The translations under genes and the position numbers were made by a program. Below the pieces are notes generated by a model. That model searched no databases and was not told the DNA's origin. It saw nothing but the letters and a program-made list of their open reading frames with translations. Below are positions 35,779 through 45,329 of a stretch of DNA of 64,000 bases, piece after piece. This stretch comes from Suttonella indologenes (GTDB taxonomy: Bacteria; Pseudomonadota; Gammaproteobacteria; Cardiobacteriales; Cardiobacteriaceae): assembly GCF_900460215.1 (NCBI RefSeq), contig NZ_UHIA01000004.1, positions 566,001-630,000 on the forward strand, given 5' to 3'. Numbering within the stretch: position 1 is the stretch's first letter; each line of letters opens with the position of its first letter.

Positions 35779-38700
35779 TTATAATTTTCCGCCAATGCCC
35801 TTAAATTTTTCCACAAAATCGGCGATTTTTTGGAAGATGTTTTGTTTGGCGGTCAGATAATTGGGGTTGAGCGGACTCATTTTTGGCAATATTGCATTCA
35901 AATCAGTGCCGTTTTCGCTGGCGTATTCACGTTTTAGTGATGTCATGAGATAGCGTTTGGTAGCATCGGCATTTAACTTGTTTTCGGCGATTAGGCTTTT
36001 AGCTTCCTGTAATTGCTCTTTTTGGGCGAATTGATAAAATTCTTCTAAAATACTGGGCTTATCATGAATGGTGTCCAAATCGGTTTTGTTGATAAAATCA
36101 ACCACCAAGCCTTCTTTGGCACGGTTGCTGATGCTCGCCCGAATGGTACGGCGAATCTCTTCTACCAGTGCGTTTTTGTCTTTGATTTTTTTGTTGTGTT
36201 CAAAAATCAGCTCCAAAATATAATCCAAATTAATCTCTTGTGATTTTAATAAATCCACTTCAAAAACCACATCGTCCCAATCAATTTGGCTTTGGTTTTG
36301 TTGCTCAGACTCTTTTTGCTGACGTCGCCAATCACGAATGTCGTTGTAAGTAGAACGGTAATCCTGCACCATTCTTTCAGGCAGTATTGGTGTGTTTTGT
36401 ATGGCGACAAAATCCTCATCGCTCAAATGAAACTTTTCTTTAAACTCGGCTACTGCCGTTTCATCATCAAGATTGACCGTTTGTAGTTGTTTTAATGCGG
36501 TAAATTCATCGTAGTTTTGTAAGATGTTCTCCACACGCAGATATTCGCCAAACAGCTTGGCAAATTCTTTTTTATCCGTTTCGGTAACGACGTTATCAGG
36601 GACAGGGAAACGCTTGTTTAACTCTTGCACCACTTCCACATAACCACGCTGTGCCTCGCCTGTCTGCTGGTCGGTGTAGCCGTCCATGTACTCATCATAG
36701 CTTTTTTCTAGCACCACATTTTTGGTGTTTTTGTCGCCAAATAGGGTAATGGCATCGATGGTTGCCTGCTCCAAATCACGGAAAGTTACAATGTTGCCAA
36801 AGGATTTGGTGGCATCATAAATGCGATTGGTGCGTGAAAATGCTTGCATCAAGCCATGATAACGCAAGTTTTTATCCACGAATAAGGTGTTCAATCTGGG
36901 AGCGTCAAACCCCGTCAAAAACATACCGACCACAATCAATAAATCCACTTCCTGATTTTTGACCCGTTTGGCTAAATCCCGATAATAATTTTGAAATTCT
37001 CGGCTGTCGGTGCTGTAATTGCTTTCAAAAAGCTTATTGTAATCAGCCATCGCCATGTCCAAAAACTCTTTGGCACTGCTTTGCATGGCTGTCGGCTCAA
37101 AGCTCTCATCTTCAATCTCACCAATGGCATCTTGTGCTTCATTGGTACTAAATGAGAAAATGGTCGCCACTTTGAGCGGTTTTTCACGCCCTTTTTGCAA
37201 TTCTTTAAACGCTTCATAATAAGCTTTGGCAGCGTCCACGCTACTGACCGCAAACATGGCATTAAAGCCCTTACCGCCTGCACTTAGGCGGTGGGTTTTG
37301 TGTTTGAAATTATCCAAAATATACTGTGTGATTTCACGGATTCGCTCAGGGTGCAAAAGGGCTTGTTTGGTCTCAAAAGCGGATAATTTGTCCAAATCCT
37401 GCTCTTTTTCTAGGGTTTTAAATTGTGGGCGGACATCGTTATAATCCACTTTGAATTTAAGCACCTTTTCATCACGAATCGCATCGGTAATGACATAAGA
37501 ATGCAATTCTCGCCCAAACACCGAAGCGGTCGTTTCTGCTCCAAGTGCGTTTTGGCTAAAAATCGGTGTCCCAGTAAAACCAAATTGGCAGAATTTTTTG
37601 AATTTTTTGTTTAAATTCTTTTGGGCTTCGCCAAATTGCGAGCGGTGGCATTCATCAAAAATAAACACCACTTGTTTTTGATAAATCGGCAGATTGTCTT
37701 CTGCTTTCATCAAATTATTGAGTTTTTGAATGGTGGTTACGATGATTTTGTTGTCGTCTTTTTCTAAATTGCGTTTTAGCCCTGCGGTGCTTTCTGAACC
37801 ATTGACACTATCAGGCGAAAAACGCTGATATTCTTTCATCGTTTGATAGTCCAAGTCTTTTCTATCCACCACAAAAAAGACTTTATCAATGAAGTCAAGT
37901 TCGGTGGCAAGGCGTGCAGCCTTAAAACTGGTTAAGGTTTTGCCACTACCTGTGGTGTGCCAAATAAATCCACCGCTCTCGGTATTGCTCCAATTTTTGT
38001 TTTGTGCTGAGCTTTTGATTTTCCACAAAATCCGCTCCGCCGCCGCAATCTGATAAGGTCGCATAATCAGTAGTGTGTTGCTGACATCAAAAACCGAATA
38101 ATGAAGCAGTACACGAAGCACAGTATCTTTTTGGAAAAATGTGGCGGTAAAATCCTTTAAATCCTTAATGGGGTTATTGTCAGACCTTGCCCAATTCATC
38201 GTAAAATCAAAGCTGTTTTTATCACGTTTGGTGGTATTGGCAAAATAGCGGGTATCTGTGCCGTTGCTAATCACAAAAATCTGCAAATATTTAAATAAAG
38301 AATGCTCAGCGTTAAAGCTTTCTTTGCTATAACGATGTACTTGGTTGAAGGCTTCACGAATGGCAATACCACGCTTTTTTAGCTCAATGTGAATGAGTGG
38401 CAAACCATTGACCAAAATCGTAACATCATAGCGGTTGGCGTGCGTGCCTGTTTGTTCAAACTGGCTGATGATTTGTAGATGATTGCGTGAGATGTTCTTT
38501 TTGTCCAGCAAATAAATGTTCTGGATATGCCCGTCATCAAACACAAAATCATAAATATGATTATCATGAATTTTGCGGGTTTTTTCGGTGATGTTGTCAG
38601 ACGGCACGTCCAAATATTCCACCAAAAACCGCTCCCACTCTTTATCCGAAAATGCCATATGATTGAGCTTTTGTAATTGCTCACGCACATTTGCCATGAG

Positions 38701-38880
38701 TTTGGCTTGGCTGTTTAAATCGGGGCGATGTTCGTAGCCTTGGCGGATTAAATCTTCAATCAGCTCTTTTTCCAAATCGGCTTCGGTTTGGTAGCTTGCA
38801 CCGTTTTGAATGATTTTTTCGTATTTGTCTAAAACGATAAAGTGATTGGTTTCGGCGATGGGGGTGGTTTGGGTTGGCAT
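35779..38880 (-). CDS. hsdR: Type I restriction enzyme R subunit (system 1)
   Basis: Motor/nuclease subunit of a type I restriction complex. The N-terminal nuclease region has a PD-(D/E)xK-like stretch (YDVTILVNGLPLIHIELKKR). SF2 helicase motifs follow: GSGKTLTSFKAA, DECHRSQFGEA, FTGTPIF and a late QAFSRTNRI. The 1033 residues match the IC-like R subunits. It lies last in the operon hsdM, DNA-binding gene, doc, hsdS, zinc-finger gene, hsdR. Since hsdS is frameshifted, restriction by this system may be off or altered. Confidence 0.93.
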   Translation of the reverse strand: MPTQTTPIAETNHFIVLDKYEKIIQNGASYQTEADLEKELIEDLIRQGYEHRPDLNSQAKLMANVREQLQKLNHMAFSDKEWERFLVEYLDVPSDNITEKTRKIHDNHIYDFVFDDGHIQNIYLLDKKNISRNHLQIISQFEQTGTHANRYDVTILVNGLPLIHIELKKRGIAIREAFNQVHRYSKESFNAEHSLFKYLQIFVISNGTDTRYFANTTKRDKNSFDFTMNWARSDNNPIKDLKDFTATFFQKDTVLRVLLHYSVFDVSNTLLIMRPYQIAAAERILWKIKSSAQNKNWSNTESGGFIWHTTGSGKTLTSFKAARLATELDFIDKVFFVVDRKDLDYQTMKEYQRFSPDSVNGSESTAGLKRNLEKDDNKIIVTTIQKLNNLMKAEDNLPIYQKQVVFIFDECHRSQFGEAQKNLNKKFKKFCQFGFTGTPIFSQNALGAETTASVFGRELHSYVITDAIRDEKVLKFKVDYNDVRPQFKTLEKEQDLDKLSAFETKQALLHPERIREITQYILDNFKHKTHRLSAGGKGFNAMFAVSSVDAAKAYYEAFKELQKGREKPLKVATIFSFSTNEAQDAIGEIEDESFEPTAMQSSAKEFLDMAMADYNKLFESNYSTDSREFQNYYRDLAKRVKNQEVDLLIVVGMFLTGFDAPRLNTLFVDKNLRYHGLMQAFSRTNRIYDATKSFGNIVTFRDLEQATIDAITLFGDKNTKNVVLEKSYDEYMDGYTDQQTGEAQRGYVEVVQELNKRFPVPDNVVTETDKKEFAKLFGEYLRVENILQNYDEFTALKQLQTVNLDDETAVAEFKEKFHLSDEDFVAIQNTPILPERMVQDYRSTYNDIRDWRRQQKESEQQNQSQIDWDDVVFEVDLLKSQEINLDYILELIFEHNKKIKDKNALVEEIRRTIRASISNRAKEGLVVDFINKTDLDTIHDKPSILEEFYQFAQKEQLQEAKSLIAENKLNADATKRYLMTSLKREYASENGTDLNAILPKMSPLNPNYLTAKQNIFQKIADFVEKFKGIGGKL

Positions 38881-38907
38881 GGTTTTTTCCGTTTAGTATG
38901 GCTATAT

Positions 38908-39660
38908 TTAAATCATCTCATACTTAAATGAATTTTTTCTGTAAAGGTTGATTTTCATATACTGGGTATCTAATTTTCCAATAACAACCATTCGATAGAT
39001 TTTACTTTCATCAATGTTAGAAAAATCCTCATTACTTGAGATGCTCACTTTTTTATTCCAAGAACCATGTCTATTCTCCACACAAATATTCATTACATAA
39101 AATTCACCATTTTTACCCATTATTTTTTTGGTATTTAATTTTACCTTTCCATAAAAAATATATAACTGGTCGCTATCAACTTCTAGCCAGCCTTGTAGAC
39201 TTTTTCTTCTTATTGCTTTGTATAAATAATTACTATTATTATCGGCAGATTTTATAAGCATTGGATTTGTGTCATTGCTAATTTCTTGTGGCTTATCCAA
39301 TGAAGATACCATATCTCTTTTACATAGCATATTCATTATAGCATTCATTTTATCTTTAATTTGCTCATCAGTAAGCTCATTAAGATATTTAATTATTTGT
39401 TCTCTTGTGGCATATTCATAAAAATAAGAACAGTTTTGATGCTCATATTTATTAATTGCCCTTAAATGAGCCTTTCTTTTTGATGTTTTAGAAACAAAAC
39501 TCAATCTTGCGTGCTGGCATTCAGGGCAAAAAATATTTTCTTGATATTTTGAGATATTTTCTCTGTTTTCAGAGATATCATACTCTATTTTCTTAACAGA
39601 AATGTTAGATCTTGATGTCAAAAAATAACATTCCTCAAAAGTTTTTGGTGTCTTATTCAT
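38908..39660 (-). CDS. Unknown zinc-finger protein inside restriction operon 1
   Basis: A 250-residue protein I do not recognise. A treble-clef-like zinc site is visible at Cys45, Cys48, His74, Cys77 (FCPECQH ... HQNC). A helical middle segment (about 85-130) is followed by a beta-rich C-terminal half (residues about 150-250) with alternating hydrophobic strands that could be an OB-type or nucleic-acid-binding fold. It lies 27 bases upstream of hsdR and is very A+T rich. Position suggests an accessory defence gene; function is not inferred further. Confidence 0.7.
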   Translation of the reverse strand: MNKTPKTFEECYFLTSRSNISVKKIEYDISENRENISKYQENIFCPECQHARLSFVSKTSKRKAHLRAINKYEHQNCSYFYEYATREQIIKYLNELTDEQIKDKMNAIMNMLCKRDMVSSLDKPQEISNDTNPMLIKSADNNSNYLYKAIRRKSLQGWLEVDSDQLYIFYGKVKLNTKKIMGKNGEFYVMNICVENRHGSWNKKVSISSNEDFSNIDESKIYRMVVIGKLDTQYMKINLYRKNSFKYEMI

Positions 39661-39777
39661 ATCTTATTTACCTTAGATTTAATTGATATACTCAACAATA
39701 CTTTCACAACATCACACTCACACTAAATTCATTAATCACTCAAAGCTGTAGTGTGTAGATATTTTTATTCACTATCT
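39661..39777. other. Short A+T-rich spacer between hsdS remnant and zinc-finger gene
   Basis: About 117 bases without a gene. It may contain a promoter for the zinc-finger gene and hsdR; no clear boxes or terminator are seen. Confidence 0.3.
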
Positions 39778-40994
39778 TTAGTTATCAAACCCCAAAAGCA
39801 GCTCCCGATAATGCTCATATTGCTTGCGTCTTAGCTCAATTTCCTTTGGTAAGCCGTCCGTGATAGAGCTCGTCAAATGGTCAAATTTATCCAAAATGGC
39901 AACGATTTTAGCTTGGGTATCAAGGGGTGGGATTGGGATTTGCAACCCTTTAACAATCTGAGCATTAATATTGGTTTGCGAACCTGTGCCTAGTGATTTA
40001 ATATATTCATACTCGCTACTTAAATAATGGAATAAGTAACGATAACTTAAAATTGATTCATCTACCTGAATATTTGCACAAGCTTGATTTGTCGTCATTG
40101 GAATTTTATTGATTGCTACTTTACCAACCGTTGCTCCATACATCGCTAAAATCACACAATTTTTAGGTATCCATTTTGCACTAGAATTTTTAACGCCTGC
40201 TTCAGTGATTTTAATACCCGTATCCAAATCTCTCCAAAGTTCACTTCTTGCGTTCTAAGCCAAGGAATATCGCCATTATAATATTCATCCATTCCTGTTT
40301 TTGGCGTACCGCCTGATGAAATCTTTGCGGCAACCTCCCCTAAACTCTTCCACTCAAACCCCACCTTTGCCAATTCATGTTCTGATAATAAAAAATCCCG
40401 ATAATACTGGTATTGCTTTCGTCTCATGCTAAGCTCGGCGGTCAGCTCGGTAAATGTGTCTAAAATCTGCACGATTTGACTTTGAACGGATAGGGGCGGG
40501 ATTGGGATTTGGATTTTTTTAAAGCGTTCTTTTGATACATTAAAACGAGTAACGCCATTAGCCGTTCTTATAATTTCACGCCTGATTATATTTGAACGAA
40601 ATAAATATTTTGCAAACTCTGGCGTTATTTGAATATCATCATTAAAGCGTATGCCAAATGACAAGCTATTTAAATAAATAGGTTCATCAAATTTGGTTGT
40701 TACAGCTGATGACATAGCCACTTCTTCGGGGATTTCTGACGAACCTGTAAATAAAATATCACCATATTTTACTTGGTGTTGTCTTTCATTGTCAGAAATT
40801 TTTACCATTTCAAGATTATCTGGTTGAATTTCAAGATTACTAAAAATATTTTTGTAAGTGATATATTTGGCATTACCATTCTCAAAATCATGCTTACTTT
40901 TGCCTGTTAATCCACCATAGAAAAAAGCAATCTCCCCCAACGCTCGCCACTCTACCGCTTGCCCTTGTAATAATTGTTGTAAAAATGGGTGCAT
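39778..40994 (-). pseudogene. hsdS: Frameshifted type I specificity subunit (system 1)
   Basis: Two overlapping frames make one HsdS. The first (from 40994) has target-recognition domain 1, the conserved spacer helix (RRKQYQYYRDFLL) and the start of domain 2 up to RTQEVNFGEIW. The second resumes with DTGIKITEAGVKNSS and runs to the C-terminal repeat RRKQYEHYRELLLGFDN at 39778. The switch needs one extra G: TGGATACG at about 40223-40226 would read TGGGATACG in an intact gene. No long homopolymer is present. The 280-residue first product retains one recognition domain plus a conserved helix and could in principle dimerise. Confidence 0.85.
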
Positions 40995-40997
40995 GAT

Positions 40998-41456
40998 TTA
41001 ATTCTCCCAACCTTGCATTGAGCAGATAAGTTCGTATTTTAATTCTTCAGAGTACTCATCTTCATAATTAATAATAGAGCCTATCAATTTACATAATAAT
41101 TCTTTGGATATTTTACTTTCAGCCAGCCAAACGACAATATTTTCCATCTCCAAAGTAAATTTTTTGACACAATAATCATAGCCATTTAATTCCAAAAAAT
41201 ACGCACCTAAAACCAAACTTGAACGCTTATTACCATCACAAAAAGCATGAAGTTTATTGATAGAATACACCAAATGCGTTAATTTATCTTCAAAACTGGG
41301 ATAATAAAAATCGTTTTGGATATGTTCTAGCACACTTTCAATCTTACCATAGCCATCAGGGTATACACCTGACAATCCGCCTGATTGCTCAATAATCCAG
41401 TCATGAGTAGCTATTGCGTAATTTACATCAAAATAAAATATCGTAAGCTCCATCAT
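40998..41456 (-). CDS. Doc/Fic-type toxin candidate
   Basis: The 152-residue protein carries the Fic catalytic loop HAFCDGNKR (His70 to Arg78), matching HxFx(D/E)GNxR. It is of the short Doc (death-on-curing) type. Fic proteins transfer AMP or, in Doc, phosphate onto target proteins such as EF-Tu. Its start overlaps the stop of the preceding DNA-binding gene as ATGA, the tight coupling typical of toxin-antitoxin pairs. It lies between hsdM and hsdS of system 1. Confidence 0.85.
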   Translation of the reverse strand: MMELTIFYFDVNYAIATHDWIIEQSGGLSGVYPDGYGKIESVLEHIQNDFYYPSFEDKLTHLVYSINKLHAFCDGNKRSSLVLGAYFLELNGYDYCVKKFTLEMENIVVWLAESKISKELLCKLIGSIINYEDEYSEELKYELICSMQGWEN

Positions 41457-42466
41457 CTATCCTTTAAGCGTTTTAATACCGCCAAAGTTTCAGGGTCGGA
41501 TAGCTGTTCTTGGAGCGAGCGACTTTTTTCACCCAAAAATTTCTCAAAATCACCTTGTGGCACTACTTGAACATATTGTTCTAATTTATAATGTAAAGCA
41601 TCTCTAAAACATAAATCACGGCTAGACATTTTTATTCTAGCATCCAAAATATAAGGTTTTATAAAAGGACTGTTCTCGGCTTTTTTAATCAATTCATCCA
41701 GTTCTTTTGGATACAATTTCCTACCTAATTTTTCAGATAATTCTTTCATTTGGGTTGCCAAGCCATTTTCAAAACTACCGATAATTTGCAACACTTCAGT
41801 ATACATGGTATCCCTAGCTTTGTCTTTTTCTTTTAGATTAAGTACTTTTTTGTATTCTTTTGCTTTTTCACAAAATACCGCTTGATAAATCTTATCTGTA
41901 TAAATGCCATACTTCTGATTACCCATATCTAGATAATCTCTTAGAGCATCAGTAAATAATTTACGATAACTTTCTTCAGTATAAGCGGATAATAAATAAT
42001 TCTCATCTCTTTGGTTAATGTATTTGGTTGAACCGCCTGCTTTTTGATTGATGACATCAATCACGATATCTAGCATTTTTGAGCGGATAAACTTAGCTCG
42101 CTCGCCCTCTGTAACCAGCATCGCAAGATTTAGCACCGCCCGAAAGCTAAAAACTCCTAAGGATGGTGCCTTGCTGATGTCGACGACATTGATGTCGTCG
42201 ACATATAGTAACTTCATATTTTTTAAGGCATTTCCTCTTAGAATACGATACCCATTTTTAGTCAATTCTTCACCATTTGATGCAATGTAACGGTCAACTG
42301 TCCGCTCATCAATCTCCAAAATCTGAGCAACTTGAGCTTTGGTAAAAACGGTTTCACCCTCAAATGACAACCCACCCAATTGCAAATGTGTTTCAAGTTC
42401 ATTAATGGCATATTGATTGTTTAAAATATTATTTCTAGCAACCAAAGAAGTCGTTAATTCACTCAT
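41453..42466 (-). CDS. Putative DNA-binding partner of the Doc-like toxin
   Basis: A 337-residue protein with an N-terminal helix-turn-helix (FTKAQVAQILEIDERTVDRY) and a segment resembling Bro-N/RhuM-like phage proteins (FSFRAVLNLAMLVTEGERAK followed by FIRSKMLDIVIDVIN). The C-terminal half is helical and charged. I choose the ATG at 42466, two bases after the hsdM TAA with AGAGGG upstream; a TTG at 42481 would overlap hsdM. The ATGA overlap with doc suggests that it is the antitoxin or regulator, but the family is not one I can name with certainty. Confidence 0.7.
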   Translation of the reverse strand: MSELTTSLVARNNILNNQYAINELETHLQLGGLSFEGETVFTKAQVAQILEIDERTVDRYIASNGEELTKNGYRILRGNALKNMKLLYVDDINVVDISKAPSLGVFSFRAVLNLAMLVTEGERAKFIRSKMLDIVIDVINQKAGGSTKYINQRDENYLLSAYTEESYRKLFTDALRDYLDMGNQKYGIYTDKIYQAVFCEKAKEYKKVLNLKEKDKARDTMYTEVLQIIGSFENGLATQMKELSEKLGRKLYPKELDELIKKAENSPFIKPYILDARIKMSSRDLCFRDALHYKLEQYVQVVPQGDFEKFLGEKSRSLQEQLSDPETLAVLKRLKDR

Positions 42467-42467
42467 C

Positions 42468-44015
42468 TTACGCCCTCTCAATCTGCCCGACTATCTCATC
42501 AATCTGACCACGCAGCTCATCAATCTTGGCAACGGTGCTTTTAATCTCATCATTTAGCACGCCAATATCAATCACCTCACGGGTGTCTTTTGCCTCCACA
42601 TGGCTGCTGACCGCCAAATTATAATCGCTCGCTTTGATGGTGTCATAATCCACCATCGCCACTTGATGGGGGACATCGGTCTTGTTGGCGAACAGCGTTA
42701 AAATCTGGCTGATATGCTCATCGGTCAGTGTGTTGTTGTTGGTTTCTTTTTTAAAAATATCACTGGCATCAATAAACTGGGTTTTGTTATCGTGTTTGCT
42801 TTTACTAAGTACCAAAATATTGACCGCAATTGATGTCCCAAAAAATAAATTGGGGGCAAGAGCGATGACAGATTCCACAAAGTTATTATCTATCAGATAT
42901 TGGCGTATTTTGGCTTCTGCCCCAGCACGGTAAAAAATCCCCGGAAAGGTAACAATCGCCGCACGCCCTTTGGCGGACAGGTAGCTCAATGCGTGCAAAA
43001 TAAAAGCAAAATCGGCTTTGGATTTTGGGGCAAGCACGCCAGCTGGGGCAAAGCGGTCATCATTAATCAAAGTAGGGTCATCAGAGCCTATCCATTTGAT
43101 GGAGTAAGGCGGATTTGAGACGATGGCATCAAAGGGTTTGCTGTCGCCAAACTGTGGGGCAAGCAAGGTGTCGCCCAGTGCAATCTCAAATTTGTCGTAA
43201 TTGATGTTGTGCAAAAACATGTTCATACGGGCAAGGTTGTAGGTGGTGTGGTTAATCTCTTGCCCAAAAAAGCCGTCTTCTATGATGTGTTCGTCAAAAT
43301 GCTTTTTGGCTTGTAATAGCAAACTGCCCGAGCCACAGGCAGGGTCGTAGATTTTATTAATGCTGTCTTGTCCGTGCATGGCAAGCTGTGCGATTAGCTT
43401 GGAGACGCTTTGTGGGGTGAAAAACTCACCGCCTGATTTGCCTGCGTTGGCGGCATATTTTGAAATCAAAAATTCATAGGCATCGCCAAACAGGTCGATT
43501 TGATTGTGTTCAAAATTGCCAAAATCAAGCTCTGATACGCCTTTTAGGACGTCTGTTAGGCGTTTGTTTTTGTCAGCAACGGTGTTGCCCAGTCGGCTGG
43601 ACGTGGTATCAAAATCAGCAAATAAGCCTTTGATGTCTTGTTCAGAATCATAGCCGTTGGCGGACGATTCAATGGCGTTAAAAATGGCTTTTAGGTCGGT
43701 GTTGAGATTGGGATTGTCGTTGGCATTTTTGGCGACATTTTCAAATAATTGGCTAGGATAAATAAAATAGCCTTTGGTCTTAATGGTGTCTTCTTTGATT
43801 TGTTCTAAAATGGGGCTGTCATCAGGAAAGCTGGCATAATCCACGCTGTCATCGCCTGCTTCAATATAAGCGGAGAAATTTTCGCTGATAAAGCGGTAAA
43901 ATAGCGTGCCTAAAACATATTGTTTAAAGTCCCAACCATCAATAGTGCCTCGGACTTCGTTGGCGATTTGCCAGATTTGGCGTTGGAGGGTGGCACGTTG
44001 TTGAGTGCTGGTCAT
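42468..44015 (-). CDS. hsdM: Type I DNA methyltransferase M subunit (system 1)
   Basis: N6-adenine methyltransferase of the type I complex. AdoMet motif I is DPACGSGSLLLQ, the catalytic motif IV is NPPYSIKW, and FFTPQSVSKLIAQL precedes them. The 515 residues and the N-terminal LQRQIWQIANEVRGTIDGWD helix bundle resemble the EcoR124-like (IC) group. A ribosome site AAGGAT precedes the ATG. It is the first gene of operon 1 and is divergent from the Old Yellow Enzyme gene. Confidence 0.94.
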   Translation of the reverse strand: MTSTQQRATLQRQIWQIANEVRGTIDGWDFKQYVLGTLFYRFISENFSAYIEAGDDSVDYASFPDDSPILEQIKEDTIKTKGYFIYPSQLFENVAKNANDNPNLNTDLKAIFNAIESSANGYDSEQDIKGLFADFDTTSSRLGNTVADKNKRLTDVLKGVSELDFGNFEHNQIDLFGDAYEFLISKYAANAGKSGGEFFTPQSVSKLIAQLAMHGQDSINKIYDPACGSGSLLLQAKKHFDEHIIEDGFFGQEINHTTYNLARMNMFLHNINYDKFEIALGDTLLAPQFGDSKPFDAIVSNPPYSIKWIGSDDPTLINDDRFAPAGVLAPKSKADFAFILHALSYLSAKGRAAIVTFPGIFYRAGAEAKIRQYLIDNNFVESVIALAPNLFFGTSIAVNILVLSKSKHDNKTQFIDASDIFKKETNNNTLTDEHISQILTLFANKTDVPHQVAMVDYDTIKASDYNLAVSSHVEAKDTREVIDIGVLNDEIKSTVAKIDELRGQIDEIVGQIERA

Positions 44016-44160
44016 AGGGTATCCTTGTCAATGGTGTATGGCAGGGCGATAAATGGGTCGCAGGTATCGTCAAATATAATATCGGTATATCATAATAATC
44101 AATTTGAAATAATAAAACAAATTCCCCAGAATATCATCATCTTAAACACCGAGAAAACTC
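44016..44160. promoter_or_regulatory. Divergent hsdM1 / Old Yellow Enzyme promoter region
   Basis: The 145 bases hold promoters for both directions. The right half is strongly A+T rich (AATCAATTTGAAATAATAAA). A LysR-type T-N11-A operator may be expected here if the LysR gene at 34872 controls the redox genes, but I do not see an unambiguous one. Confidence 0.4.
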
Positions 44161-45222
44161 ATGGCAATATTTCGCAAAATCTTAAACCCCATCAGCCTAA
44201 AAAACCTTGAACTAAAAAACCGCATTGTCATGCCCCCAATGTGCCAATATTCTGCCACGGACGGTGTGCCAAATGACTGGCATTTGCTCCATTACACCAG
44301 CCGAGCGGTGGGCGGTGTGGGCTTGATTATTGTTGAGATGACCAATGTAGCTGCCAATGGTCGCATTACGGCGAACTGTTTGGGGCTTTGGAATGATGAG
44401 CAAGAACAAGCGTTTAAAAAATTGGTGGACAGCGTGCATGCACAAGGGGCGAAAATTGGCATTCAAATCGCCCACGCAGGTAGGAAAGCCCAAGATGAGC
44501 CAAATGCCGTTGCCCCGTCTGCCATTCACTATGGTGAGCTTGACTATGCTGGGCAAAATCTCATCACCCCAAGGCAGCTGAGCATTGACGAGATAAAAGC
44601 ATTGGTACAAGCATTTGCCGACTCTGTCAAAAGAGCGGTGAATGCAGGCTTTGATGCAATTGAGCTTCACGCCGCCCACGGCTATTTGATTCACCAGTTT
44701 TGTGCACCCAAATCCAACCAACGAAGCGATGAATACGGACAAGACCGCCTATTGTTTGGTGAGCAAGTCATTCACGCTGTTCGTGCCGTCATGCCTGATG
44801 AGATGCCCCTAATCGTGCGTATCTCTGCCCAAGAGTATGGCGAAAACGGCTTTGACAGTGATTATGGTGTGGAGATTGCCAAACGCTTCTCATCGGCTGG
44901 GGCAGATGTGTTTCATGTCAGCGGCGGCGGCGATGGCGTATTGTGTGAGGGCAAGCACCCTGAGTTTTATGCAGGTTATCAGGTGGCACTGGCTCGCAAA
45001 GTCAAACACGCCACAGGCAAACCTGTGATTGCTGTGGGCATGCTAGATGACCCTGCCGTGGCTGACCATGTGCTTGGCGTGGGCGATGCCGACCTTGTGG
45101 CGATAGGTCGTGGGCTGCTTCGAGACCCATATTGGGTGCTAAATGCCCAGTATCAGCAAAACTGCTCAGATGGCAAAGATGTGCAGTTTGTGCCAAGGCA
45201 ATATGAGCGAGGGTTTATGTAA
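44161..45222 (+). CDS. NADH:flavin oxidoreductase, Old Yellow Enzyme family (YqjM/NamA-like)
   Basis: FMN enzyme that reduces activated C=C bonds of enones and similar electrophiles using NAD(P)H. The 353 residues show NRIVMPPMCQYSA, the substrate His/Asn region IELHAAHGYLIHQF, and the phosphate-binding VAIGRGLLRDPYWV. The MPPMCQY Cys and the short length place it in the YqjM-like subclass. It is followed by a nitroreductase and a broken alcohol dehydrogenase, a redox/detoxification set. Confidence 0.9.
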   Translation: MAIFRKILNPISLKNLELKNRIVMPPMCQYSATDGVPNDWHLLHYTSRAVGGVGLIIVEMTNVAANGRITANCLGLWNDEQEQAFKKLVDSVHAQGAKIGIQIAHAGRKAQDEPNAVAPSAIHYGELDYAGQNLITPRQLSIDEIKALVQAFADSVKRAVNAGFDAIELHAAHGYLIHQFCAPKSNQRSDEYGQDRLLFGEQVIHAVRAVMPDEMPLIVRISAQEYGENGFDSDYGVEIAKRFSSAGADVFHVSGGGDGVLCEGKHPEFYAGYQVALARKVKHATGKPVIAVGMLDDPAVADHVLGVGDADLVAIGRGLLRDPYWVLNAQYQQNCSDGKDVQFVPRQYERGFM

Positions 45223-45329
45223 ATTTTTTAGTAATGAACGGTATTTTTGGGCGGTTTGGGCTGTTTAATCATGCTTAAAATCGTGTTTAGATGCATTGTC
45301 ATAATCATTTATTATTTTGGAGTTCAACC

